Positions 27,263 through 35,592 of a stretch of 64,000 nt of DNA are shown here, piece after piece (position 1 is the stretch's first letter; the number at the start of each line of letters is the position of its first letter). Source of the DNA: an uncultured Methanomicrobiales archaeon (GTDB taxonomy: Archaea; Halobacteriota; Methanomicrobia; Methanomicrobiales; Methanospirillaceae). The notes under the pieces are model-generated. The model saw only the letters and a program-made list of their open reading frames with translations, did not search any database and was not told the origin of the DNA. The position numbers and the translations under genes are program-made. The stretch lies in NCBI GenBank assembly GCA_903926075.1, contig CAIYHQ010000131.1, positions 34,983 through 98,982 on the forward strand. The letters are read 5' to 3'.

Positions 27263-28282
27263 ATGTTCAAATTCGAGAAAGAACAGTCAGTCTGGGACTT
27301 CAACGGTACCAAGATCGGAGGACAGCCCGGTGAGTATCCTACAGTACTCGGGGCTTCTATCTTCTACAACAAGCATGAGATCGTTCTTGACGATCGCACT
27401 GGTAAGATAGACAAACCTAAAGCAGAAGCGCTATGGAACAGATGTCAGGAATTATCGGATATAACCGGTATTCCACACTTCATCCAGATCATTGCAGAAT
27501 TTGCAGAAGCTTTTGAGAGCTATTTCACATGGTTTGACAGCATTGACAATAAGACTGCATTCCTCATGGACTCATCAGCACCGGCAGCACGTATGCATGC
27601 AGCAAAGTATGTTACAGAAGTCGGGCTTGCAGACCGTGCAATCTACAACTCAATAAACGGTTCAATAACAGCCGAGGAGATTGAGGCGCTGAAAGCAAGT
27701 GATGTCAATTCAGCAATTGTCCTTGCCTTCAACCCTGCAGACCCATCTGTTGCGGGCCGTGAGAAAGTGCTCGTTGAAGGTGGTGTTGCGGGTCAGACAA
27801 AGGGAATGATAGCCATTGCTGAAGAGTGTGGTATCACACGTCCTATTCTTGACACTGCAGCAACTCCGCTCGGACTTGGTTCAGGCGGCTCATACCGTGA
27901 GATCCTTGCATGTAAAGCAATCCATGGTTACCCGACCGGTGGTGCGTACCACAACATGACAGTGTCATGGACATGGCTCCGCCGCTGGAAGAAGAACCTC
28001 CACACAGTGTATGACGCGAAGCCAATTCTCAAAGAGCAGATGCTGAAGCACTATGCAAATGATATGGAAGCACTTCGTCAGGCAGTCTGGTCAGCACCCG
28101 ACATCGGATCTAACCTCATTGCAAGCACACTAGGTGCAGACCTTATCATGTATGGTCCAATCGAGAATGTCGAACCAATGATGACTTGTCAGGCATATGC
28201 GGATATCGCAATCCTTGAAGCTACCCGTCAGCTTGGTGTCGAGTGTGCAGCAGAAAGCCACCCGATCTTTAAATTAATCTAA
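27263..28282 (+). CDS. mtrH: Tetrahydromethanopterin S-methyltransferase subunit H
   Basis: A 339-residue soluble methyltransferase of the TIM-barrel MtrH family. Visible features are FNGTKIGGQPGEYPTVLGAS near 15, LMDSSAPAARMHAAKYV near 102 and GGSYREILACKAIHGYPTGG near 206. It transfers the methyl group from methyl-H4MPT to the corrinoid on MtrA. It ends the operon and is followed by a T7 run. Confidence 0.97.
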   Translation: MFKFEKEQSVWDFNGTKIGGQPGEYPTVLGASIFYNKHEIVLDDRTGKIDKPKAEALWNRCQELSDITGIPHFIQIIAEFAEAFESYFTWFDSIDNKTAFLMDSSAPAARMHAAKYVTEVGLADRAIYNSINGSITAEEIEALKASDVNSAIVLAFNPADPSVAGREKVLVEGGVAGQTKGMIAIAEECGITRPILDTAATPLGLGSGGSYREILACKAIHGYPTGGAYHNMTVSWTWLRRWKKNLHTVYDAKPILKEQMLKHYANDMEALRQAVWSAPDIGSNLIASTLGADLIMYGPIENVEPMMTCQAYADIAILEATRQLGVECAAESHPIFKLI

Positions 28283-28285
28283 ATC

Positions 28286-28292
28286 TTTTTTT
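28286..28292 (+). terminator. T7 terminator after mtrH
   Basis: Seven T residues just after the mtrH stop. A small symmetric sequence (aaagg/cctttc, about 28308-28320) follows. Called on motif and position only. Confidence 0.4.
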
Positions 28293-28335
28293 GAAATCAC
28301 GATTCCAAAAGGGTCCTTTCGGAAAATATAAGTTA

Positions 28336-28353
28336 AACGATAATTTTATCGTT
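28336..28353. promoter_or_regulatory. Perfect inverted repeat upstream of the PKD surface protein
   Basis: aacgataa and ttatcgtt are exact reverse complements separated by two T residues. The repeat ends 30 bases before the ATG at 28383, where an operator or promoter-overlapping site would lie. A role as a transcript hairpin is also possible. Confidence 0.45.
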
Positions 28354-28382
28354 AAAGGGCACCCATCAGGATATTGATAATA

Positions 28383-29045
28383 ATGAAAACATTACAGAAG
28401 TTGTTAATTTTCTCTTTGTTTATTATTGTGGCTGCTTCAAACGTAGTATCAGCAGCGGGATCCTTTAGTGTAAGCAATGATCAGATAAACCCTAATACTT
28501 ATCATTTTATCGAGGACCCGGACTTTTATCAGGCTGACCAGGTTGTTACAGAGTTTCATTACGATTTTGGGGATGGGACCGGGACTGATGAACATGGCCC
28601 TATCTATACCTATACGTCACCAGGGAAATTTTTTCCCAGCCTTAAAGTAGTGTGGCAGACTGCAGATGGAAGGCAATATACAACTGTCACTACTACGGAA
28701 ATTGATGTAAATCCAATCAATACACCCTTTCAAACTCCAACTCCGGTTGATACAACTGATATAAACCTAAACCCTGATACCGGAATTGGTTTCTCACCCA
28801 TATTGACTCCGGTTCCTTCAAATCCTGTCGTAACGACCACACCGTTTTTAATATTAAATGGATTAACCCCGTTGCCTACTCCAACAGGTTTTGTTTCTGA
28901 CACTTTCTTCCAGTCCCAGCCTGGAATGTATACGAACAGTGTGCCACAATATAAAGTAGGAGATACATATTGGGGAGAGATCCCAGGGAGTCCCGGGGTT
29001 TTTGGGTGGATAACAGTAACAAAGGCAAATAGTATTATCATGTAA
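28383..29045 (+). CDS. Secreted PKD-domain surface protein
   Basis: A 220-residue protein starting at the ATG 28383. A signal peptide is visible (KTLQKLLIFSLFIIVAAS, cleavage likely near VSAAG). A PKD-like domain follows with the hallmark HYDFGDGTG and YTYTSPGKFFPSLKV, then a long Thr/Pro-rich linker (about 120-190). The C-terminus ends YWGEIPGSPGVFGWITV without a membrane anchor. PKD domains are common in archaeal cell-surface proteins. A similar small PKD protein is at 53380-53961. Confidence 0.8.
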   Translation: MKTLQKLLIFSLFIIVAASNVVSAAGSFSVSNDQINPNTYHFIEDPDFYQADQVVTEFHYDFGDGTGTDEHGPIYTYTSPGKFFPSLKVVWQTADGRQYTTVTTTEIDVNPINTPFQTPTPVDTTDINLNPDTGIGFSPILTPVPSNPVVTTTPFLILNGLTPLPTPTGFVSDTFFQSQPGMYTNSVPQYKVGDTYWGEIPGSPGVFGWITVTKANSIIM

Positions 29046-29080
29046 TTGTGCTATTAGCCGGTTACATTACATTTTCAATT

Positions 29081-30004
29081 TTAGAAATTGGAATTTCGGA
29101 TTTTATTGATTTCCAAAATTTTTGTTTCGTTGAGAATCTTTTCAATCTCATCTACTGACAGACCTGTAACCTCAACAATCTCATCAGTAGATATTCCTCT
29201 TTTTTTCATGCGTTTAACGATCGCGTTCGTTGCCTCAACACGTCCCTTTGCTTCCCCCTTGATAAGCCCCTTTGCTTCCCCCTCCAGGAGACCATCAGTT
29301 TTCGCTTTTTCAATAGATCCCCGTTGCAGGATAATAAAATCCCTACGTTTTTGCTGCATCTCAAGTTCATGACAGGAAAGCCCTGCCTCATTTGCGATGT
29401 CAAGTGCGTGTTCAATTTCAGGAATACTGGAAAGCGATACCGGCTTGACTTCGAGGCCTCCAGATTCCTTGACAAAATACAGCCATTTATCCTCAAGGGT
29501 TTCAAGTTCAAGAACATTTTTAGAAAATTTAGGGAGTTCATAGAACACAAGTCGTAGATCCCCGTTGTATTCCGTTAAATGTTTCACTTCTTTCATCCGG
29601 TACTCAGATCGTACATCCTCGAAATCTTTGAACATGATAAAATCAGTAAGTGTCAATGCAACGACCGGCATTAGTGAAGCATACTTTTCACCCCTGACTA
29701 TCTGGGTTGAATAAGACTTTGCTGCATTGTATAGGATACGTTGCTCCAATCCCTCGACATTAAGCACCTGCATCTCAATTATTACATACGTGCCATCATC
29801 CAGTCTGGCTTTGACATCCACATATGAGTCCTTCATCCCTTCAATCAGGGGTATTTGATAAGGGTCAATAATTTCGAGGGTATCGATTTTGTGGCCGTCA
29901 AAATGAATGACTGCATTAATAAACGAGAGCAGAATATCTTTTGAGCCTTCAGAGCCAAAGACTTTCTTAAAAGCAAAATCAGTTTTTACATCAAGGAACC
30001 GCAT
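29081..30004 (-). CDS. Rpn/PD-(D/E)XK family nuclease (transposase-like)
   Basis: A 307-residue protein with the MRFLDVKTDFAFKKVFG opening of the Rpn (recombination-promoting nuclease) family. The nuclease core follows: DSYVDVKARLDDGTYVIIEMQ with catalytic D, E and Q (about 66-86). The C-terminal region has short GEAKG-type repeats (LLEGEAKGLIKGEAKG) and a helical MKKRGISTDEIVEVTGLS tail. The ATG at 30004 is preferred; a GTG at 30013 is open. Such genes are mobile and often multi-copy; whether this one moves is unknown. Confidence 0.85.
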   Translation of the reverse strand: MRFLDVKTDFAFKKVFGSEGSKDILLSFINAVIHFDGHKIDTLEIIDPYQIPLIEGMKDSYVDVKARLDDGTYVIIEMQVLNVEGLEQRILYNAAKSYSTQIVRGEKYASLMPVVALTLTDFIMFKDFEDVRSEYRMKEVKHLTEYNGDLRLVFYELPKFSKNVLELETLEDKWLYFVKESGGLEVKPVSLSSIPEIEHALDIANEAGLSCHELEMQQKRRDFIILQRGSIEKAKTDGLLEGEAKGLIKGEAKGRVEATNAIVKRMKKRGISTDEIVEVTGLSVDEIEKILNETKILEINKIRNSNF

Positions 30005-30279
30005 GATAACCACGAAATAATCACTATCATTATATGCTTACATATGTTGTATATCTATATCTGAATCACCATAAATAAAGTGTCTAATAATATCGCGTAT
30101 ATTTAAGTGGATTATGGGATTAAGGCTTCAAGTGGACAATGTTTACTGTATATTCCGACCCGATCTGAATAGTGAGTCCGTTCAAATTGAACACTGCTTC
30201 CGCTAAAGCTGAACAATAAGTCTGTTTAATCTGAACAGTTCTTCCGTTATACAGTCTTACCTGGGAAAAAGTCATTGGC

Positions 30280-30740
30280 ATGAGTAATGACGAACTGATG
30301 GAACAATTCAGTGCATCAAACATGGTCAGAACATTATATCAAAAACCAGATTATGACTATATTCATTGTGAAATGGCCAAGATTGGAGTCACATTGATTT
30401 TACTCTGGCTAGAATACTGCGATCAATGTCGGGAATCAGGGTTTATCCCTTACAAACACACCCAGTTTTACAAATACTATCAGGACTTTGTTCACGAAAC
30501 CATATGAACCTGCAATCTGGAAAATCGCTACAGTGCAGTATAACTATCACATTACTATGGAGAATAAGAATTACTCCTGCCCATATGAATATATCAGGAA
30601 AAAGGTTGAGGTCCGGATATCCAGAAATATCGTTGAAATATTCTTTAGTGGCACACGTATTGCCTCACACCCAAGACTTCATGGACCATTTCCCCAAATA
30701 CAGCACAGTCCATGAACACATGCCTGTGTTGAAGATATAA
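30280..30740 (+). pseudogene. istA: istA transposase remnant
   Basis: The N-terminal fragment (30280-30507) reads SNDELMEQFSASNMVRTLY, then HCEMAKIGVTLILLWLEYC, the HTH start of an IS21 IstA. After VHETI the frame shifts into a C-terminal fragment beginning PYEPAIWKIATVQYNYHI and ending YIRKKVEVRISRNIVEIFF, with another shift near 30710. The catalytic DDE core between them is missing. Confidence 0.75.
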
Positions 30741-31165
30741 AGTATACTCCAAGTCGTCATCTCGATAAGGGACAGATTGCGAGACTGTCTTCTTGTAATT
30801 ATATTCTGGAATGTAATAACGTTATCATTCTTGGATCAACTGGAACGGGGAAGAGTTATATCAGTTGTGCTCTTGGTGTTGCAGCGAATCGAAATTTCTA
30901 TTCAGCAAAATATATCCGAATAACAGATCTTTTTTCAGAACTTGCTATCGCCCGTGGGGAAGGAAATTACCAAAAAGTCATTAAAGAATACAAGGCCATA
31001 AAATTGCTTATTCTGGATGATTGGCTATTGTTGAAACTGAATGATACAATTGCAGATGCAATTTGTGGCTGGATTGTCCATAATGCATATACTATCGTTC
31101 TCGAAGGTGAGTCCCTGTGTAAAATCAAAAAAGTCAGTGATCCTGATATTATCTCAATTGATTAA
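30741..31165 (+). pseudogene. istB: istB helper ATPase remnant
   Basis: An uninterrupted frame contains a Walker A in IILGSTGTGKSYIS and a Walker B in KLLILDDWLLL. It then jumps to DTIADAICGWIVHNAYTIVLEGES, the normal C-terminus of IstB. About 30 residues between these segments are missing and no clear start codon precedes the N-terminal part. Non-functional IS21 accessory ATPase. Confidence 0.75.
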
Positions 31166-31474
31166 TAATCAATTTTTTTCTGACCATGGTTCCAATGGAG
31201 GAGCTGTTCAATTTCAGCGGAAGGGGTGCTCAGTTTTAGCGGACACACTGTTCAATTGTGGCGTAATATACAAAAAGGTATCATGTACCCATGTTTGCTT
31301 GTGAAATGTTCATCCTGACCTTCATTATCTACCAATTTGAACCACCTACACTTATCAGTTAATAACGATTCGTGGTAATGTGAATGAATAAATTTCCATT
31401 CGGGAGACAAAGTATATTTTTCAGTATTGATCTATTGTGCTAACTTTTATTCGAGGAATTAATAAATAGGGTAT

Positions 31475-31795
31475 ATGATGACTGTCTTGTCCCACCTTTC
31501 AATCAAAGATGCTGCAGATATATTGGGTATTGAAAATAAGGCCAGTATTAATGAGATCCGTTCACGGTATCATATACTCGTTAAAGAATGGCATCCTGAT
31601 GTATTGCAGCATGATCTGGAAGATCCAAACAAGATAATTATACAATTAAATGATGCTTATGATATTCTTATTGATTACTGTATGAACTATGAATTTTCAT
31701 TCAGACCCGAAGATATCAGGAGTAATACTCTTAATAATTCTATGCGTTCCTGGATGGACCAGTATGGAGATGATCCCATATGGGGTTCGAGATAA
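31475..31795 (+). CDS. J-domain protein
   Basis: A 106-residue protein (a second ATG lies one codon in). Residues 13-70 form a J-domain: DAADILGIENKASINEIRSRY, then WHPD (the HPD motif at about 46-48), then LNDAYDILIDY. J-domains stimulate DnaK ATPase. The short C-terminal tail has no zinc-finger or G/F region, so it is not a full DnaJ; its client is unknown. Confidence 0.8.
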   Translation: MMTVLSHLSIKDAADILGIENKASINEIRSRYHILVKEWHPDVLQHDLEDPNKIIIQLNDAYDILIDYCMNYEFSFRPEDIRSNTLNNSMRSWMDQYGDDPIWGSR

Positions 31796-31942
31796 GGAAT
31801 TCATCCTCCTTCAAAAATAAAATTGGGCTAAACATGTCTCAATCTGTGATAATTCCATACCTCGGTATCGCATTAAACCGGTAGCCGGTCTTTTAATGTA
31901 ATGTTCTTTGATTTGCTTTCAAGGTTGAGTCCTGCATTTTTT

Positions 31943-32830
31943 TTAACTGGATTTGAATTCAGAATCTATTCTTGTTACGAGATTTTCCATCACTGATTCC
32001 ACTGCTTTCCAGGTTGGAGAATCCTTATGGCCTAGGATATAGGCCCGCCCTTCGTCACCGGCTTTTACCATCTCCGGGTCTAGTGGGATTAACCCTAAGA
32101 ACGGGATTTTAAGGTCTTCAGCTGCTTTAAGGCCCCCGCCCTTGCCGAAAAGGTCGATATCTCCACCACAGTGAGGGCAGATCATTCCACTCATATTCTC
32201 GATAATTCCGAGGATAGGAAGGTCAAGTTTCTCTATAAATTTTGCAGCCTTGATTGCGTCCATGACTGCGACATCCTGTGGAGTTGTTACGATGACTGCA
32301 CCACGAACGTTCGGGGCCAGTTGAGCAATCGTGAGTGCTTCATCACCAGTGCCAGGTGGGAGATCAACAACGAGATAATCAAGTTCCCCCCAGTTTACCT
32401 CAGAAAGGAACTGCTGAATTGCGGACATCTTCATCGGACCCCGCCATACTACTGGTGTGCTTGTATCCGGGAGGAGGAATGCCATCGACATGACTGAAAA
32501 ATTTCCCGTGACATATATAGGTTCGATGACGTTTGCAATAACCGCAGGTCTCTCGTTCTCAATCCCTAGCATCTTTGGGATATTAGGGCCATGAATATCA
32601 AGATCGAGTAACCCTGTATTTTTGCCATTTTTAGCGAGGGCAAATGCAAGGTTTACAGATACAGTGGATTTGCCTACACCGCCTTTCCCACTTAGGACAA
32701 GAATTACATTTTTCACATCAATTTTTGCTTTTGGAGGGAGCCCCTTCTTTGCACTATCTGGTTGTGCTGATGTGCATGTATCGCATTTCTCATTACACAC
32801 TGTTTCGTTGGATGAAGAATTTGCTGTCAT
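31943..32830 (-). CDS. Mrp/Nbp35-family iron-sulfur carrier ATPase
   Basis: A 295-residue P-loop ATPase of the MinD/Mrp group. The ATG at 32830 begins MTANSSSNETVCNEKCDTC, giving an N-terminal CxxxCxxC as in archaeal Nbp35-like proteins. The deviant Walker A SGKGGVGKST lies near 47. A C-terminal CPHCGG supplies the conserved CxxC at the dimer interface. These proteins carry Fe-S clusters to apo-proteins, a plausible need beside so many Fe-S enzymes. It lies downstream of component A2 on the same strand. Confidence 0.9.
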   Translation of the reverse strand: MTANSSSNETVCNEKCDTCTSAQPDSAKKGLPPKAKIDVKNVILVLSGKGGVGKSTVSVNLAFALAKNGKNTGLLDLDIHGPNIPKMLGIENERPAVIANVIEPIYVTGNFSVMSMAFLLPDTSTPVVWRGPMKMSAIQQFLSEVNWGELDYLVVDLPPGTGDEALTIAQLAPNVRGAVIVTTPQDVAVMDAIKAAKFIEKLDLPILGIIENMSGMICPHCGGDIDLFGKGGGLKAAEDLKIPFLGLIPLDPEMVKAGDEGRAYILGHKDSPTWKAVESVMENLVTRIDSEFKSS

Positions 32831-32871
32831 TATATCAGTATCTCTAAAATATTGGGATATTATCAACAGTT

Positions 32872-34470
32872 CTATCTGTCGTGCTTCTCTTCTTCAGTGA
32901 CCAAAGTCAGGATCTCGGCTGTTTTACCTATCTCAATAATTTTACCGCCCCGCATGAGTGCAATCCTGTCACAGATGTCCCGGACGAAATCCATATCGTG
33001 CGAAACTACTATGAATGTCTCTTCCATCTCATCGCGTGCAGATAAAATTGATTGCTTAACGTCCTGCTTTGTTATAGGGTCCATAGTTCCGGTCGGTTCA
33101 TCGAGGATTACAAGTCTGGGTTCCTTTATTAACACCTGTGCCAGGGCGACACGGTGCCGTTCGCCGTCAGAAAGCTGGCCAGGCAGCCTGTTTAAAATCT
33201 CTTTGGATTTCTTTTCTGTGAACCCTGCCATCCTGAGTGTGAATACTGCTTTTCTTATTGCGAGTTCTCTTGGGAATTCCAGTCCTATTGAATCCGTAAG
33301 GTTATCTACCACGGTCCGGTGGGGAAAAAGGTCATACTCCTGGTGCAGGAGACCGATGTATCCCTTGGCCCTGCCCCTTTCATCAATACCGGGCCGGGTC
33401 ATATCCACCCAGTCATCGCCGATAAGGATATTCATTTCACCACTCGTGGGCTCAATTATTCCTGAAATTATTCGGGATAGGGTTGTCTTTCCAGCCCCGC
33501 TTTTCCCGATAATACCAAAAATTTCCTTCTTTGAAACATCAAAGCTTACTGCATTAACCGCATTCACAACTCCGCGGTCAACCGATATATACCGTTTTGT
33601 GACGTCACGGGCTCGTAAAATTGTCCCTCCCAGTTTTGCAGGATCCTGGAACTCAATCTCACAGTAGTCTTTTATAAATGAACTGATGACTACATTTGGT
33701 GACCCAATTATGTCGATCTCTCCATTGACCAGTAGTATCGCACGACTTGCCATGTCCTCTATCACCTGCGGGAAGTGCGAGGTGACGACCATCCCCATTG
33801 CATTTCGCTTTGCTGCATCAGTAAGCATCTCATGGACCAGCCGTGCAGTTTCGGGATCAAGCGTTCCGGTCGGTTCATCTGCAAAGAGCATTGCCGGGTT
33901 CTTTGCAAGTTGTCTTGCAAGGACAACCCTCTGTTTCTCACCCCCCGAAAGATCCCTCGCGATATGCATCATACGGTGCGAGAGCTTCACCTGGTCGATA
34001 AGGTCAACTGCCCGGTTAACTGCGAGTTCCTGTGGGTATCTGATGTCATCTAGTGCATAGAGAACATTTTCTATAACCCTGTCATCACCATAAAGGGCAA
34101 ATGTCCGCTGGAACATGATGGCAGTCCGGTTCATAACCCTGGCTTTCAGCCCGTCTGATTTCTCATCCCAGAGATTGACATCGACAAAATTGAGGTCTCC
34201 TTTACACTCGGGACAACTTTTCCCGGCATGGCTCTGCACATCCATGTAATCGCAGTTGTCACACGCTGCCATGTGATAAATTATAGTGCCTTTAGTCGGA
34301 GGCTGTTCAACTCCACGGAGGAGATGCATGAGCACACTTTTTCCAGCTCCGCTTCCACCGATAACACCTATTATCTCTCCTTCAGGGATCTCAAATGAAA
34401 TTTCATTAAGGACCTGGGTATTGTCAATCTCCATGCAGAGGTCGTTTACGCTAATGAAAGGTCTTTGCAT
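32872..34470 (-). CDS. atwA: Methyl-coenzyme M reductase system component A2
   Basis: A 532-residue soluble protein with two ABC ATPase domains. Domain one has Walker A GGSGAGKS and signature LSGGEKQR; domain two has GKSGAGKT and LSDGERHR, with Walker B aspartates in LFADEP and VILDEP. Domain one carries an inserted zinc-ribbon-like motif (CDNC...CPEC), typical of AtwA. It powers ATP-dependent reductive activation of methyl-CoM reductase in studied methanogens. No membrane partner is present. The start MQRPFISVND (34470) is preferred over one at 34485. The gene is preceded by the shared CATATG element. Confidence 0.93.
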   Translation of the reverse strand: MQRPFISVNDLCMEIDNTQVLNEISFEIPEGEIIGVIGGSGAGKSVLMHLLRGVEQPPTKGTIIYHMAACDNCDYMDVQSHAGKSCPECKGDLNFVDVNLWDEKSDGLKARVMNRTAIMFQRTFALYGDDRVIENVLYALDDIRYPQELAVNRAVDLIDQVKLSHRMMHIARDLSGGEKQRVVLARQLAKNPAMLFADEPTGTLDPETARLVHEMLTDAAKRNAMGMVVTSHFPQVIEDMASRAILLVNGEIDIIGSPNVVISSFIKDYCEIEFQDPAKLGGTILRARDVTKRYISVDRGVVNAVNAVSFDVSKKEIFGIIGKSGAGKTTLSRIISGIIEPTSGEMNILIGDDWVDMTRPGIDERGRAKGYIGLLHQEYDLFPHRTVVDNLTDSIGLEFPRELAIRKAVFTLRMAGFTEKKSKEILNRLPGQLSDGERHRVALAQVLIKEPRLVILDEPTGTMDPITKQDVKQSILSARDEMEETFIVVSHDMDFVRDICDRIALMRGGKIIEIGKTAEILTLVTEEEKHDR

Positions 34471-34547
34471 GCTTTTAATCTCCATAAGGCAGGTTTACAG
34501 GGCATTTTTTGGTATGAGAACTCCTCATAACCTATCCATTACAATTA

Positions 34548-34574
34548 TTACGCATATGAGCATAAATATTTAAG
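34548..34574 (-). promoter_or_regulatory. CATATG operator-like element A, upstream of atwA
   Basis: Read on the minus strand, an AT-rich TATA-like stretch (cttaaatatttatg) runs straight into ctcatatgcgtaat. The same arrangement recurs at three other minus-strand promoters within 5.3 kb. The ATG of atwA is about 80 bases downstream. Confidence 0.6.
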
Positions 34575-34594
34575 TATAGTGTACTAAAAAAGGA

Positions 34595-34957
34595 TTATTG
34601 TCTTGGGCACTTTGGGCAATGCCCTTCAGCTGCTTTTTTGCAGCCGGTCATCTCGATTCCTTTTCCGTTAACGAGTGCATCTGCTATTTTACGGCGAGCT
34701 TCGTGTAGATCACGCCATGCTGTCTTTCGGGAGACTCCAAGTTTTTCTGCCGCCTCTTCCTGTAGAAGCCCTTCAAGATCGATAAGGCGTATCAGCTCAA
34801 TCTCATCTGGATTCAACATGATACCTGCACTCTCCTCGTCAGGACAACAACAGGGTTTGTAGCACCTGGACTCTGAGGTTCCATTAATTATACGTCTGAG
34901 CCGTGGTCTCCCCCTGCGTGGATATTCTTTCAGCAAGTTGTTGTCATCCATTGCCAT
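34595..34957 (-). CDS. DUF134 family HTH protein, possible local regulator
   Basis: A 120-residue protein with the DUF134 layout: a basic RRGRPRLRRI start, a cysteine cluster CYKPCCCPDEE near 32-42, then a sigma-70-region-4-like helix-turn-helix, LEGLLQEEAAEKLGVSRKTA, near 64-83, followed by ARRKIADALVNGKGI. The C-terminus adds CPKCPRQ. DUF134 genes often neighbour NifX-like and Mrp genes, as here. DNA binding is expected from the HTH, and the cysteines suggest metal or redox sensing. Both are inference. Confidence 0.88.
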   Translation of the reverse strand: MAMDDNNLLKEYPRRGRPRLRRIINGTSESRCYKPCCCPDEESAGIMLNPDEIELIRLIDLEGLLQEEAAEKLGVSRKTAWRDLHEARRKIADALVNGKGIEMTGCKKAAEGHCPKCPRQ

Positions 34958-35047
34958 TGCAAATCTTAATTATGTATTCTATCCTGAATAGTATAACAGG
35001 TTAACCAGTTGTTTTTCCTGCTAAAATACAAAAAGAAGTATTTTTAT

Positions 35048-35281
35048 TTACACTTTGGACGATTGACCGCAATCGTGATGATTACCCTTTGAAACATGGT
35101 CAGAACCGCAACAACAGGTTTCACCATATTTTTTTGGTGACTCGCAGGTTTCAAGATGGCTCAAGGCACCCTCTTGTTTCAGGTGCTTCTCACCGCATGC
35201 ACAAATGTGCAATGTAGCAGATTCAATATCTTCAGGGGACTTCTTCATGTTGTTTAATTCTGTTAGTTTATCTTCTGACAT
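35048..35281 (-). CDS. Small Cys/His-rich protein
   Basis: A 77-residue protein with many Cys and His residues in HICACGEKHLK, SHLETCESPKK and ETCCCGSDHVSKGNHHDC. This suggests metal binding. I do not recognise a named family. An element of the CATATG type lies 34 bases upstream of its start, so it probably belongs to the same regulon as atwA and the DUF5320 gene. Confidence 0.65.
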   Translation of the reverse strand: MSEDKLTELNNMKKSPEDIESATLHICACGEKHLKQEGALSHLETCESPKKYGETCCCGSDHVSKGNHHDCGQSSKV

Positions 35282-35314
35282 TTGTTCATCAACCGTACAT
35301 CTTTAATACGGTAA

Positions 35315-35343
35315 TTACTCATATGAGCGTAAATCATTTAAAC
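35315..35343 (-). promoter_or_regulatory. CATATG operator-like element B
   Basis: On the minus strand the sequence reads gtttaaatgatttacgctcatatgagtaat. Its ctcatatgag core is a perfect 10-base palindrome, the most symmetric of the four copies. It lies just before the small Cys/His-rich gene. Confidence 0.6.
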
Positions 35344-35592
35344 CATCGTACGCTGACAAAGATCAGTAAAGCCTGACTTAAATTTGAATGATATCCCTTT
35401 CTTCACTGGATTATGACCATCAGTTCAAAGGTTGCCATACGTATGGTAAAACTATCGATGAGGCACTATTTCCGCATTAAAGAAGTTATCGGAATGTGTA
35501 TGGAAGATTTCGAGCTGGACCGTCTCAATACATTTGTGCGAAAAGAAGTTTGTTTCTACGATAGTTGACTACTGGTCCTGATATCTTTGAAG
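35344..35592. other. Intergenic region with a weak open frame
   Basis: A 51-codon plus-strand frame (35413-35568) starts MTISSKVAIRMVKLSMRHY. It has no recognisable family and may be a relic of a DNA-binding or transposase gene. Nothing else was seen. Confidence 0.25.

Larger units (their letters stand above)
30140..31265 (+). mobile_element. Degenerate IS21-family element
   Basis: The ends carry short repeated motifs in opposite orientation. On the left are gttcaaattgaacactg and cttccgctaaagctgaac; on the right the reverse complements read acaattgaacagtg and ccgctaaaactgagc. Between them lie broken istA and istB genes in the usual order. Multiple terminal repeats of this sort are characteristic of IS21. 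Both genes have internal deletions and the element cannot be autonomous. Confidence 0.7.
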
